A stretch of 64,000 bases of DNA from Devosia indica (GCF_003056405.1 NZ_PYVZ01000014.1:1-64000), one strand, 5' to 3'; numbered from the stretch's first letter, positions 9,604-20,046 are shown. Numbers and translations are program-made. Notes: generated by a model from the sequence alone, not told the origin.

Positions 9604-11373
9604 ATGGTTCAGTCCCCCTCGCTCGGCGCTGTCTTGAACCGTTCGTCAACGCCGTTCGGGCAGGCTGAGGCGCGCTTTCTGCCCGTCCTGGTGCTGACGG
9701 TCGTCTTCAGCTTTTTCGTCAACCTGCTGCTGTTTGTCGGCCCGCTCTACATGTTGCAAATCTATGATCGTGTGCTGCAGAGTCGAAGCGAGAGCACGCT
9801 GTTCATGCTGACTGTACTGGCAGGCGGGTTGCTCACCGCATATGGAGCAATGGATTTCATTCGCTCCCGGCTTATTTTCAGCGCTGCCATGCGTTTCGAC
9901 ACCGATCTCGCGGGCCCGGCCTTTGACAGGCTCATGGCGCGCGGCGCTGTGGCCTCTGCAGATGAAAACCGCGCCACCCTTGTCGAGATCGACAGGTTGC
10001 GCGACTTCCTTTCCGGACAGGCGCTGCTCACGCTCTGCGATGTCCCATGGGCGCCGGTCTTCCTGATCGTCTGTTTCCTTTTCCATCCCCTGTTGGGTGT
10101 CATCGCCAGTGTTGGCGCAGCGCTGCTCTTCATTCTGGCACTGGTTAATGCCGGCAGCACCAAAAGGACACTGGCCGAAGCGAATGCCGGCAATCGGCGA
10201 GCCGGTGAGTTCGTCGCTGCCGCCCTGAACAATATGGAGCTGATCTCGGCACTTGGGATGCAGTCGAAAATGAAATCGCTCTGGCTGCAGCAGCGCCAGG
10301 AGGCGCTCGGTTGGCATGGAACGGCGGCGGGTCGAGGGACAGCAGCACTTTCACTGTCGCGCTTCCTGCGCGCCGCGCTGCAAGTGGCCATTCTGGGCGC
10401 AGGCGCCTATCTGGTCCTTGGTGGAGAGATTACGCCGGGCGTAATGATCGCGGCCTCGATCATGATGGGCCGGGCGATGGCGCCGGTGGAGCAGTCGGTG
10501 GTGCACTGGCGTAGCTACGAGGGGGGTCGACAGGCCCGCAAGCGCCTCCGTACCCTATTCGAAGACAACGCGCCGCCAATTCTAAGAACAACACTGCCCG
10601 AGCCAAAGGGGCACCTCAATGTGTCCGGCCTCATTGGTCAAGTACCACACACCGGGTTGGCCGTGCTGGCGGGCATCAATTTCGAACTGGAACCGGGTGA
10701 GACATTGGTGGTGCTTGGTACCAGTGGCGCGGGGAAGTCGTCCCTCGCCCGGCTCATCGTCGGCTTCTGGCGTCCGCGTGCAGGGCAGATCCGCCTCGAT
10801 GGTGCCGATCTGCGGCATTGGAGCCCGGATCAGCTAGGTCCCAAGATGGGCTATCTGCCTCAGGACGTCGAACTGTTCGAGGGCACGGTTGCCCGCAATA
10901 TTGCGCGCTTCGGCGAGGTCGACAACGCGGCCATTCTCGCGGCTGCCCAAAGGGCCGGTGCACATGACATGATCCTGGGTTTGCCGGAGGGTTATGAGAC
11001 CCAATTGGGGCCCAATGGCTCCTATGTTTCGGCTGGGCAACGACAACGGATCGGCCTGGCCCGCGCCCTCTATGGTAACCCCTGCCTGATCATTCTGGAC
11101 GAGCCGAACTCCAATCTGGACAGCGAGGGGGACGCGGCCCTGGCAGAGGCTGTTCGGGGCATGAAGGCGGACAAAAGGACGCTCGTTCTGATCACGCACA
11201 AATCCAACCTGCTACCGCTTGCAGACAAGGCGCTTGTCCTCAGTGCAGGCAAGCAGCAGGGATTCGGACCAGCCTCCGAACTGCTCCAACCAGCACTGGC
11301 GCGGGGCAGTTCCACTGTGTACAGGTCTGCCAATACGCTGCCGGACAAGTCAGACACAATGGAAGGGGTATAG
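9604..11373 (+). CDS. Type I secretion ABC transporter (PrtD/HlyB-like, permease plus ATPase)
   Basis: Inner-membrane exporter of 589 residues that would drive secretion of the preceding RTX protein. The ATG at 9604 is preceded by GGAG at 9595-9598, 10 bases after the RTX stop. A six-helix membrane domain (about 25-310) is followed by the nucleotide-binding domain with Walker A GTSGAGKSS, signature SAGQRQR, Walker B LIILDEPNSNLD and H-loop ITHK. There is no N-terminal C39 peptidase domain, which fits PrtD-type exporters of unprocessed RTX proteins. The start of the HlyD-type gene is 2 bases downstream. Confidence 0.93.
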   Translation: MVQSPSLGAVLNRSSTPFGQAEARFLPVLVLTVVFSFFVNLLLFVGPLYMLQIYDRVLQSRSESTLFMLTVLAGGLLTAYGAMDFIRSRLIFSAAMRFDTDLAGPAFDRLMARGAVASADENRATLVEIDRLRDFLSGQALLTLCDVPWAPVFLIVCFLFHPLLGVIASVGAALLFILALVNAGSTKRTLAEANAGNRRAGEFVAAALNNMELISALGMQSKMKSLWLQQRQEALGWHGTAAGRGTAALSLSRFLRAALQVAILGAGAYLVLGGEITPGVMIAASIMMGRAMAPVEQSVVHWRSYEGGRQARKRLRTLFEDNAPPILRTTLPEPKGHLNVSGLIGQVPHTGLAVLAGINFELEPGETLVVLGTSGAGKSSLARLIVGFWRPRAGQIRLDGADLRHWSPDQLGPKMGYLPQDVELFEGTVARNIARFGEVDNAAILAAAQRAGAHDMILGLPEGYETQLGPNGSYVSAGQRQRIGLARALYGNPCLIILDEPNSNLDSEGDAALAEAVRGMKADKRTLVLITHKSNLLPLADKALVLSAGKQQGFGPASELLQPALARGSSTVYRSANTLPDKSDTMEGV

Positions 11374-11374
11374 A

Positions 11375-12673
11375 GTGGCAAACGCGCCCCCACCTCTTCC
11401 CTCGCCGCTGCGATATGCCATCGCGGGCACGCTTGTCCTGGCCGTCTGCCTGGTCGGCACGGGCGCCTGGGCGCTTCGCGCACCATTGGCCAGCGCGATC
11501 ATTGCGCCAGGGGTCGTGGCGGTCGAAGGCAATCGCAAGGTCATCCAGCATCTTGAGGGTGGCATCGTCGATCGCATCGCCGTCCAGGAAGCTCAGGCAG
11601 TCGAGACGGGTGATATTCTGCTCGAGCTCAGCCCGGTCGCAGCTGTGGGGGGGTTGAAAATGCTGGAGGCGCGTCTTCTGGCAGCGCGAGCAACCGAGGC
11701 TCGCTTGCTCGCCGAGCAATCCGGACAGGATCAATTTTACCTTGATTTCCCCCACAGCCTGCCTCAGGCCCTGCTGGAAGAGGCCATAAAGGCAGAGCAG
11801 CTCATCTTCGAAGACCGACGCACGGTTCTGGCTTCTCAGATCGCCCTCCTCAGAAATCGCATGGACCAAATCGACGAACAAGTTTTCGGACTTGAAAGTC
11901 GAAAGCGAGCTCTCGCCACCCAGGAACAACTATTGTCCGACGAGGTCGAACGCCTGAGGGGCGGGGCCGCGGATGGAGCGATTGCCAAGAACCATCTCGC
12001 GGCAATGGAACGCGAACTCGCATCGATCCAGGGCGATGTGGGTGCCGTCCTGGCGGAAGGGGCTCGCGCCAGCCAATTGCTTGCAGAGACCGAGCTAGAG
12101 ATCGTTCAGCTCGGTCATCAGTTTCGGGAACGCGCAGCATCGGAGTTGAAAGACGTCCGAAGCGAAAGAAACCAGCTTCAACTGCAAGTCGATATTGCCG
12201 CGGACGCCGCAAAAAGAACGATCATAAGATCGCCCATCGACGGAATCGTGCAAAATCTTGCGGTTCACACAAGTGGTGGCGTTCTGCGCGCCGGAGACCC
12301 GGCCATGGAAATTGTACCGGTGGACGATACATTGGTCGTCAATGCCAGGATCAGGCCTATCGATATTGACAGTGTTCGGCTTGGCGCGGTTGCGGAAGTC
12401 AGGTTCTCTGCCTTTCAACTCAAAGATATGCCCATCATCAAAGGGACAGTCGCGTTCGCGTCGCCAGATATCCTGGAAGACAATCAGAGTGGCGAAACCT
12501 TCTACCTGGCTCGGATTGTCGTGGACGCCAGGTCATATCCGCCCGAAGAGCACCTCCAGCTTTTGCCTGGTATGCCGGCCGAGGTCCTGATCCCGGTACA
12601 CGAGCGCTCGGTCTTTGAGTATCTCACCGAGCCTATCCTGCACGCTGTCCGCACCGGGATGCGGGAACAGTAA
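11375..12673 (+). CDS. HlyD/PrtE-family type I secretion periplasmic adaptor
   Basis: Membrane fusion protein of 432 residues linking the ABC exporter to an outer-membrane TolC channel. The GTG at 11375 is chosen because GGAAGGGG lies just upstream and it falls directly after the ABC stop. One N-terminal membrane helix (about 16-38) is followed by a biotinyl-lipoyl-like segment (VIQHLEGGIVDRIAVQE), a long coiled-coil hairpin (about 85-290), the second lipoyl half (IIRSPIDGIVQNL) and a beta-barrel domain. No TolC homologue lies next to it, so a TolC encoded elsewhere must complete the machine. Confidence 0.93.
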   Translation: MANAPPPLPSPLRYAIAGTLVLAVCLVGTGAWALRAPLASAIIAPGVVAVEGNRKVIQHLEGGIVDRIAVQEAQAVETGDILLELSPVAAVGGLKMLEARLLAARATEARLLAEQSGQDQFYLDFPHSLPQALLEEAIKAEQLIFEDRRTVLASQIALLRNRMDQIDEQVFGLESRKRALATQEQLLSDEVERLRGGAADGAIAKNHLAAMERELASIQGDVGAVLAEGARASQLLAETELEIVQLGHQFRERAASELKDVRSERNQLQLQVDIAADAAKRTIIRSPIDGIVQNLAVHTSGGVLRAGDPAMEIVPVDDTLVVNARIRPIDIDSVRLGAVAEVRFSAFQLKDMPIIKGTVAFASPDILEDNQSGETFYLARIVVDARSYPPEEHLQLLPGMPAEVLIPVHERSVFEYLTEPILHAVRTGMREQ

Positions 12674-12963
12674 CCCAATGAGTCCAGCGCAGAGCGCGGT
12701 CTTCTGTTTGTTGGCTCTCAGAGACACGACCCGACCGTCCGAAAACGGCCCCGTTCTGGGGTCCGCGCGCCCAAAGCAATTGCAGAGCTCCCTGCGCCCC
12801 TTCCTCTGCGTATGATGCCCGGGGCCTAAAGGCATGGCGTTTGTCTATTTTGCCATTAAGATGTTGATCGTGAGCGAAATACGTCCTTCTAGGGGGCCGG
12901 CCGCTCGGGTTAGAATTGCGTTTAAACCGGGCTAGCTAATAAGCCAGGCGGACTGAGGGGAAC

Positions 12964-15900
12964 GTGGGAGTGAGTGGCATAGATCTTGGGGAACTGATCC
13001 AGACGCGGATCGAGAACCTTCGACCGAAACTCCTGGATTTGGGTCGTCGCAACCCCTTGATATCGACGAAGCTCACCCCTCGCTCCAGCACGTTGGTTAG
13101 GGTGGTGGACTCACTTCCAGAGGTCACGCGCTACAACCTCACCAATCAGGTGCCGGTTCGGTTTTCTGCCCTTCCACCCTTAGAGGATGATCCTCTCGAC
13201 GAGCAGACACCGCCGTTTCAAGACGCGGTATCAACCGCGCGCCTTCGTGATGAGGACTATCGGCAGGCACTCGACGCTGTTGACCCCCATGCTGAAGACA
13301 GCGGCGACACTGTTCTGAAAATCGAACGTGATCTTAAGGATCGTGTCAGGGCGGCGCTCGATATGCCGCCTCGGCAGAAAAAATCCGAACTCTCGCTTCA
13401 AGAACATGCCCTGATGAATGGCATTAGGCCGAGTTGGGAGCTGCCCACACCTGAGACCACCTCCGACGAGGAGTATACCACGCCGGACTTGCAGACTTTG
13501 CTGCTCCCAGAAGATCTCGAGCGCAAGTTGAACGGCCTTATGGACAAGTTCCGTTCCTGGGAGCAGGAAACCGGCATCAACGTCCTTCATATTGCGTTCG
13601 GCTTTCTGGAATGGCGTGAGCCAAACGGGTCCGAATCGTCCTTTGCGCCGCTGGCCCTGCTCCCCGTCAAGTTGGAGAAGAAAAAGACCAAGGAAGGTGC
13701 CGAGTACTGGCTGCGTTCAGAAGGGGACGAGACCGAGACGAACTTCGTCCTGGGGGAGAAGTTGCGACGCGAGTTCAGCGTCGACCTTCCCAGATATTCG
13801 GGTGGTTCCATAGAGGACTATTTCGCCGAGGTCGCGGAGGCGGCTCCATCGACGATGTTCTGGCGGGTTCGTCGCCAAATGGTCGTCGGAATTTTCCCAT
13901 CTGCCAGAATGGCGATGTACGTCGATCTGGATACGCAGAAGCGAAGCTTTTCCGAGAACGAGGTCGTGGCCAGTCTGTTTGGCGGCTCTGGTTCGGGTGG
14001 CGACACTCCGTTCGCCGACGAGCACAATGTCGATGATCCGGCAATCGAAGCGAAGGCGCCGTACCTTGTCCTAGACGCAGACTCTTCGCAGTTCAGCACG
14101 ATTGTTGACGTGGCCGATGGCAAAAATCTCGCCGTCGAAGGGCCGCCGGGGACCGGTAAGTCGCAGACCATCGTGAACACGATCGCCAATGCGCTGGCGC
14201 AGGGGAAGAAGATCCTCTTCGTCGCGGAAAAGATGGCGGCCTTGGAGGTGGTAAAAGCTCGTCTCGAAGCCATCGGTCTCGGCGAGTTCCTGCTACCGCT
14301 GCAGGCAGAACGTTCCTCGCGTGAGCAGGTCGTTGAGTCGGTGCGCGCACGCATCGAACTCTATGACACCACTGGCCCTCGGGACTACGACAGCCGCCTG
14401 GATAAGTTCCGGGAGGTGCGGAAGGAGATCGGCGAGTACATTGAGGCCATCTCGTCGCAGTTCGGGAAGACCGGCTTGAAGGTCTACGACATCCTCGGAA
14501 AAGGCATAGCCACAAACGAACTTCTGCAGAAAGCGCCTCGGAGGTTGCAGAGCCCGTCGTTCCCGAACGTGGAGGCGATGAACGTCGTCCAAATCGAGTC
14601 GGCATTGGAGCGTGCCAGATCGTTGGCAGCCGCGTGGCATGAAACCGGCGAGGTCGGAGATTACTGGGCCGGGCTCGAATGCATTCCTGCTGATAGGTTC
14701 GTGGCTATGGAACTGGTTCGGATGGCTCAGGACGCTTCTGCGCTATTCTCGGATTTTGCTACCAACCAGCAAACATTGGCTGAGCTTGGATTCGAGGCTG
14801 ACCTCAGCAGTGATCGGTTGGTCGAGGTCGGCTCACTGCTTGAAGAGTTAGCCTCGCTTTCCGATCACGCCGATCCGGAGCTCGTTTGCTCGGTTCTTGA
14901 CCAAGACAAGAACTCTCAACTTTTGGAATTCCTGGCCGAATGCGAGACCGCCAGAGGCTACCGCGAGGGTCTCGAGAAAGCAGTTCGCGAGCCTGACTCG
15001 TCCAGCACGATAGATGCGTTGGCCAAGCTACAGGATTTTTGTTCCTCAAATGGCGTCACCACCTTGGACGTGGAAGCGCTTCGCGAAGAGGTATCGCGGC
15101 TGAAGGCGGGCCTCTCTGGCCTGTTGGAAGCGCATGGGAAGCTCGCCGAATTCGCCCGCTACTGGACACCTGCCACATCACTGCCCGTCGACATTATTTC
15201 CCGTGCCGGCGTGATGGTCCGGGCAACAGATGCGGGCGCCCTCGCCGTTCGAAGCGAGCTTACTGCGGGGCCTGTCGGTGCTGGCCTTCTCGATCAGCTT
15301 TGCCGCCAAGGTCGGGACCTTCAAACCGAGCGCGAAGCACTATCAAGGCGGCTAAATACGTCTACCACCCTCGATGCAAACGAACTACGCATGCATGCGA
15401 GTGTGCTCTCGAAGGCCGGACCTTTGGCATGGGTTTCGGCCCCTTTCCGCAGTGCCAAGCGGGCCTATCTGACTTTGAACCCTAGGACGGAGTTCGACAA
15501 AGAGGAAGCTTCGCAGTCGCTCTTGGCATTGGCGAAATGGAAGGAAGACGCCAAGGCATTCGGGGATGACATACAGGCCCGAAACATATTCGGGCTTCAG
15601 TTCCGCGGCATTGATACCGATTTCTTTGCATTCGAGCTGCTCGGGAATTTCTACAAGGCAGTCGACGCGGCCTTTCCCGGTCCAGCTTTTCGAGAAATTC
15701 GGGCGCTTCTCAAGACTGGCGACTTGGATCTGATCGCGACCATACCCGAAGTAAGTCTGGACGATCGGTCGCTCACATTCGAACATCTCGACCTTGAAGT
15801 CTCAAACAAGCGGAAGGAAATCGACCGTCTGGGCCAGATCACAGAGCAATTGGCCGGTCTCGTTGGAGTTCTAAGGTCTCCCAGCAGCATTTCGCCAGCC

Positions 15901-18900
15901 GCATTGTCCCCATTGTTGGAGTCGGCACGTCAATCGTCAGGCACTCTTCGTCGCCTAGACGAACGCGAGGACATGTCGAAGCTGCTCGGTCAACGATTCA
16001 AAGGCTATCGGACGAGCCGCGATGCCCTGACGGCCGAATTGTCGATGATCTCTTCGGTGAGCAGTGCCACGGTCGGGCGGCAAGGCACAATCGCAGCAAT
16101 CCGTCAGCGCCGCCTCCAAGAGGTGCGCGACACAGTGCGATTGGCCATTGCTTCCGAAAGCAAGGCCCGTGCCGCGTTGTCCCTTCTGCTGGCCAAGGCT
16201 GGACGTACACTCGCCGAGGACATTGCCGAGCTTGGACCAAAAGAGCTGGCTCAGTATCTCGAAGAGGCCTCACAGGACGAAGAAGGCATCTACGTGCATT
16301 CCCGGTTTGGCGTCGCGTGTGACGAGATGGACAAACTTGGCCTTGGCTGGGTCGTCGACGAACTCGATGAGAACGGCATACCCTTGACCGAATTGCCGGG
16401 AATACTGGAAGCGGTGATTTACCGCGCCATGGCCATGAGGGTTTACGACCTCCATGGCTCCAGGCTCGCGAAGTATCCCGGTAAGAAGCTGGACGAACTC
16501 AGGGCCACTCTGGCGCGGCTGGATACTGAGATAATCAAACTTACGCGTCGCCAACTTCGAGCGAACATAGCTCGATCGGCTCATCCTCCCGCCGGCAACA
16601 GCCTTGGGAGAAAGTCCGATTTGACCGAGATGGCGCTGCTCCACAACGAAATGTCGAAGAAGCAGAAGTTCCTGCCCGTGAGGGATCTGACCCGCCGCGC
16701 GGGCCGCGCGCTGCTGGAACTCAAGCCTTGTTGGATGATGTCCCCATTGGCAGTGGCACAATATCTTCCGCGTGATGCAGTTTTTGACCTCTGCGTCATC
16801 GACGAAGCGTCACAGATGCCACCCGAAGATGCAGTGGGCGCGTTGTCTCGATCCAAGCAGGCCATGGTCGTGGGCGACACCAACCAGCTGCCGCCTACCA
16901 GCTTCTTCCGCAAGATGATCGAGGACGAGGATCTGGACGAGGACGAAGCCGTGCTCGATGAGTCCATACTGGAAATGGCCAATGGCGTTTTCCGGCCTGC
17001 TCGACGCCTGCGGTGGCACTATCGATCGAAGCACTCGGCGCTGATCCAGTTCTCAAACCAGCACATCTACGACAACGATCTCATCGTCTTCCCGTCGCCA
17101 GCAGAGGGTCGTGACGACCTTGGCGTCTCCTTGGTACCGGTGAGGGGGAACTACAAATCAGGGGTCAATCCTGATGAGGCCAAGGCCATGATAGATGCCG
17201 CGCTACGTTTCATGCGGCAATACCCTGATCGGTCGCTGGGCCTAGTCACCTTGAATCAGAAGCAACGCGATCTACTGCTAGAGGAGTGGGCGCACCGCTT
17301 GGAGAAAGACGACTCCGCGGCGGCCTACGTGGACGCGTGGGAGGATAGGAACGACGGGCTCGAGCGCTTCTTCATCAAGAACCTAGAAAACGTGCAGGGC
17401 GATGAGCGCGACGTGATCTTCATTGGAACGGTCTACGGGCCGGAGAAGGTCGGCGGGCCGGTGATGCAACGGTTTGGTCCGATTTCCGGATTAGCCGGTC
17501 GGCGCCGTCTCAATGTTCTCTTCTCCCGCGCGAAGCAGCAGATAGTAACCTTTTCCTCAATGACCTCCGCGGACATACGCGCGGACGAAAACTCAAATCC
17601 CGGCGCGTTCATGCTCAAGCGTTGGCTCGAGTATTCCGCGACTGGAGTTCTGCACGCTGGAGAGAACCAGGGGCTGGAGCCGGACTCCGAATTCGAGGTG
17701 TTCGTAATCAAGCAGTTGCGTTCGATGGGCTTCGTGCCTGTGCCTCAGGTCGGGGTCGCTGGCTTCAGAATCGACATCGGCATCAAACATCCCACGTGGC
17801 CGCACGGCTACATCATGGGCGTGGAGTGCGATGGTGCGGCCTATCACTCATCTCGCTCCGCGAGAGACCGCGACCGCCTTCGTGAGCAGGTCTTGAACGG
17901 CTTGGGGTGGAAGCTGCACCGCATTTGGTCGACCGATTGGTTCAACGACCCTGCCAAAGAGGCTGAGAGGCTGAGGCAGGCTGTCACGGCAAGACTGGAT
18001 GATCTCAAGCAGAAGGCCTCTGGTGAGGCATCGCGGCTACAGGACCTGTTCAATGCAGTGCCTTCTTCATCAGTCGATGAAGATGCTGATCTACCCGCCA
18101 TGCCCGATCGCGAGCCAGTCATTGGACAGCTCGGGGTGTTGCCACCACAGACAAGGGTCGCCTCCGAGGTCGTCGAAGTAGGTGACACTGTCGAGGTCAT
18201 CTACCTACAAGGCGATAGAAACGCGCGCGAAGTCACGTTGAGCAAGTCCAGGAATGCCCCGGATCTTGGCATCGTCCACATTAGTGAACCACTGGGCATG
18301 GCTCTGTTGGGCGCCGAAAAGGATGATGAGATCGAGCTCCTGGTCCGCGGCGGCATTCGGTTGGCCAAAGTTGGTGCAATCCGCAAGGGGAACAGCTCAA
18401 TAGCCAGCGACACGGAGAGGGAACAGCAGGCGACCGCTCCAACCGCAAACGGGGCTGGTTCCAATGTGAGTCATGCTACCCAAGGTGCGCAAAACCTTGA
18501 CCCGTCTCGTTTCCACGAAGCCAGCTATCGACGCGTCCTCCAGCCATTCGCGTTGGGATTGATCGATAGTCTGGGGCCGGTCACGTTCCGGCACCTGAGT
18601 GAGATTATTGCAAGAGCTCACGGGTTCCAGAGAACAGGTTCGCAGATCAAGCAACAGGTATGGGCATCTGTCTCGAAGCACAGAAAGACATCGCGAGATT
18701 CCAGCGGTGAGACCACTTTCTGGCCGGCAGGCCATGGACCAGTGGAGCTGGTGCCATTCCGAGGCTCCAAACTAGGCGAGCAATCCCGCGAGTGGGAACA
18801 CGTGCCTCAATCCGAAAAACTAGGGTTGGCCATGGACGTAATAAGTAGTGGTGGCAGAGGCGACTTGGCAGCGGACATGGCGTCTCGCATTGGGTTTTCG

Positions 18901-18969
18901 CGACTCAAACAAGCCACAAGAGTTGAGCTCGAAGCGCTTCTCAAAGAGGCCAAGGAAATGCGGCAGTGA
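12964..18969 (+). CDS. DUF4011-SF1 helicase-endonuclease-DUF3320 protein, putative phage-defence effector
   Basis: Very large cytoplasmic protein of about 2001 residues. The N-terminal DUF4011-like region has RPKLLDLGRRNPLI. The Upf1-like SF1 helicase core carries Walker A GPPGTGKSQ (393-401), Walker B VIDEAS (D1280/E1281), GDTNQLPP and the late motif RRLNVLFSRAKQQ; a long coiled-coil-rich insertion separates the two halves. A restriction-type nuclease fold (MTES_1575/Vsr-like) follows with VECDGAAYH (1620-1628). The C-terminal DUF3320 helical domain starts near 1852. GTG at 12970 fits the GAGGGG ribosome site (12955-12960) slightly better than 12964. The same domain order is reported for the single-gene anti-phage protein Hhe. 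It lies in an accessory region, alone in its operon. Confidence 0.88.
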   Translation: MGVSGIDLGELIQTRIENLRPKLLDLGRRNPLISTKLTPRSSTLVRVVDSLPEVTRYNLTNQVPVRFSALPPLEDDPLDEQTPPFQDAVSTARLRDEDYRQALDAVDPHAEDSGDTVLKIERDLKDRVRAALDMPPRQKKSELSLQEHALMNGIRPSWELPTPETTSDEEYTTPDLQTLLLPEDLERKLNGLMDKFRSWEQETGINVLHIAFGFLEWREPNGSESSFAPLALLPVKLEKKKTKEGAEYWLRSEGDETETNFVLGEKLRREFSVDLPRYSGGSIEDYFAEVAEAAPSTMFWRVRRQMVVGIFPSARMAMYVDLDTQKRSFSENEVVASLFGGSGSGGDTPFADEHNVDDPAIEAKAPYLVLDADSSQFSTIVDVADGKNLAVEGPPGTGKSQTIVNTIANALAQGKKILFVAEKMAALEVVKARLEAIGLGEFLLPLQAERSSREQVVESVRARIELYDTTGPRDYDSRLDKFREVRKEIGEYIEAISSQFGKTGLKVYDILGKGIATNELLQKAPRRLQSPSFPNVEAMNVVQIESALERARSLAAAWHETGEVGDYWAGLECIPADRFVAMELVRMAQDASALFSDFATNQQTLAELGFEADLSSDRLVEVGSLLEELASLSDHADPELVCSVLDQDKNSQLLEFLAECETARGYREGLEKAVREPDSSSTIDALAKLQDFCSSNGVTTLDVEALREEVSRLKAGLSGLLEAHGKLAEFARYWTPATSLPVDIISRAGVMVRATDAGALAVRSELTAGPVGAGLLDQLCRQGRDLQTEREALSRRLNTSTTLDANELRMHASVLSKAGPLAWVSAPFRSAKRAYLTLNPRTEFDKEEASQSLLALAKWKEDAKAFGDDIQARNIFGLQFRGIDTDFFAFELLGNFYKAVDAAFPGPAFREIRALLKTGDLDLIATIPEVSLDDRSLTFEHLDLEVSNKRKEIDRLGQITEQLAGLVGVLRSPSSISPAALSPLLESARQSSGTLRRLDEREDMSKLLGQRFKGYRTSRDALTAELSMISSVSSATVGRQGTIAAIRQRRLQEVRDTVRLAIASESKARAALSLLLAKAGRTLAEDIAELGPKELAQYLEEASQDEEGIYVHSRFGVACDEMDKLGLGWVVDELDENGIPLTELPGILEAVIYRAMAMRVYDLHGSRLAKYPGKKLDELRATLARLDTEIIKLTRRQLRANIARSAHPPAGNSLGRKSDLTEMALLHNEMSKKQKFLPVRDLTRRAGRALLELKPCWMMSPLAVAQYLPRDAVFDLCVIDEASQMPPEDAVGALSRSKQAMVVGDTNQLPPTSFFRKMIEDEDLDEDEAVLDESILEMANGVFRPARRLRWHYRSKHSALIQFSNQHIYDNDLIVFPSPAEGRDDLGVSLVPVRGNYKSGVNPDEAKAMIDAALRFMRQYPDRSLGLVTLNQKQRDLLLEEWAHRLEKDDSAAAYVDAWEDRNDGLERFFIKNLENVQGDERDVIFIGTVYGPEKVGGPVMQRFGPISGLAGRRRLNVLFSRAKQQIVTFSSMTSADIRADENSNPGAFMLKRWLEYSATGVLHAGENQGLEPDSEFEVFVIKQLRSMGFVPVPQVGVAGFRIDIGIKHPTWPHGYIMGVECDGAAYHSSRSARDRDRLREQVLNGLGWKLHRIWSTDWFNDPAKEAERLRQAVTARLDDLKQKASGEASRLQDLFNAVPSSSVDEDADLPAMPDREPVIGQLGVLPPQTRVASEVVEVGDTVEVIYLQGDRNAREVTLSKSRNAPDLGIVHISEPLGMALLGAEKDDEIELLVRGGIRLAKVGAIRKGNSSIASDTEREQQATAPTANGAGSNVSHATQGAQNLDPSRFHEASYRRVLQPFALGLIDSLGPVTFRHLSEIIARAHGFQRTGSQIKQQVWASVSKHRKTSRDSSGETTFWPAGHGPVELVPFRGSKLGEQSREWEHVPQSEKLGLAMDVISSGGRGDLAADMASRIGFSRLKQATRVELEALLKEAKEMRQ

Positions 18970-19670
18970 GCGGAACACGCGGCAATATTACTCGGGGCCT
19001 CGCTCGATTGTCCTCCCACGCCGGCAGAAACATCGCGACCTTGAATGCAAAATCGACCTCGGCATCGCCTTGCTCGGCTATCACCGTTTCCTAGACGATG
19101 GCATGGTGGTAGCTGCACGTCACTGAGCACTGGCTGATCAGCGTGTGCCCGGCATTTCGGAACCGCGAGAGTTGAGTGATCGGTTGACTTGGCTTTGGTG
19201 GACAGTCCGCACCCAGCATCGCGTCCCCCAGTTGCGCTCCAGCGCAAAACCGCCATGAGTACTTCTGGCATTGCACGCGGTTGAACAAACTTAACTCTGC
19301 CAAATCGATGTCCGCTTCCGTCGATCGACAACCAAAACCTGCCTGTCCGCGTCCGGCCCCTACCCTGCCCTTCCAGGTGTCCAAACTAATGACTTGAATG
19401 GGGCCGCTTGCGGCCTGTCCGGTTCTGGCACCAGCTGTCGCATACCAGACATAGAGAGCTGGAGGTTGGGTTGCCAGAGGATATGCTCCGCCAGTTGTCC
19501 TGCTTGCAAGCACAAGCCCTAGGGAGGCAGGACCCACCGAGACACTCTCTGGACGTCGCACGGCAGTTCTGCGGCGGGTGCTGTACAAAGGACGGCAGAC
19601 GGTCTTTGCGCCTGGAGCATCTCCCTAGAACGCATGGACCAAGTGTGGTCGGCAACCAAAGATGGCGCCG
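18970..19670. other. About 700-bp intergenic region without a recognised gene
   Basis: Short open frames exist on both strands but none shows a ribosome-binding site, family motif or coherent codon pattern. The first 150 bases could be remnants of a gene end, and the rest looks degenerate. The right end holds the promoter of the next operon. Confidence 0.35.
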
Positions 19671-19688
19671 CTAGTACACCTGTACGAA
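19671..19688 (+). promoter_or_regulatory. Dyad motif A, putative response-regulator operator
   Basis: CTAGTACACCTGTACGAA, with a perfect core GTACA-CC-TGTAC. Its centre lies about 73 bases ahead of the ATG at 19753. Closely similar 18-bp dyads occur ahead of the LuxR-type regulator gene (22526-22543) and the ankyrin operon (26940-26957). Confidence 0.6.
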
Positions 19689-19752
19689 TAGTTCTCCACC
19701 ATCACCCCCTCTAGGACTTTAGCATCGCTAATACCCCAAGGAGGGACAGGAG

Positions 19753-20046
19753 ATGTTCAAGAGTGTCAAATCGGCAGTCATAGCCACTAGCCTGGTGCTA
19801 GCCACGGCCAATGCGGCGATGGCAGCGGACGAGTATCATTTGAGATGCGAGTCGGAAGCCGGTCCGACTATGCGGGCGTCTGCAAGCCCGCAAGAGTTCC
19901 AAAATTTAGAGCTCACCGTGTGCGGTTATACTATGTATATCTCCCAAGGCACGGACGAGCATATTCTTTACTGCCTTGATCAAGGCGAGGAGCTTATTTT
20001 CTACCGGCACGATAATTACAATCAGCGGCTCTGCACGGTGTCTTGA
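19753..20046 (+). CDS. Small secreted cysteine-containing protein
   Basis: Hypothetical protein of 97 residues. It has a clear Sec signal peptide (KSVKSAVIATSLVLATANAAMAA, cleavage near residue 24) and a short mature domain with four cysteines (RCES, VCGY, YCLD, LCTV) that may form two disulfides in the periplasm. The start is supported by AAGGAGG and CAGGAG just upstream of the ATG. The histidine kinase frame overlaps its stop codon (TTGA), so they are probably co-transcribed, and it may act as a periplasmic input or output of that kinase. I do not recognise the family. Confidence 0.75.
   Translation: MFKSVKSAVIATSLVLATANAAMAADEYHLRCESEAGPTMRASASPQEFQNLELTVCGYTMYISQGTDEHILYCLDQGEELIFYRHDNYNQRLCTVS

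Noticed and set aside
18848..19126. Open frame running past the end of the helicase gene
   Set aside because: Mostly out-of-frame overlap with the helicase gene; the remaining 50 codons show no recognisable domain or start.
19408..19674. Open frame of 88 codons in the 18970-19670 gap
   Set aside because: No ribosome site, no family signal, and the opposite strand gives an equally long frame.
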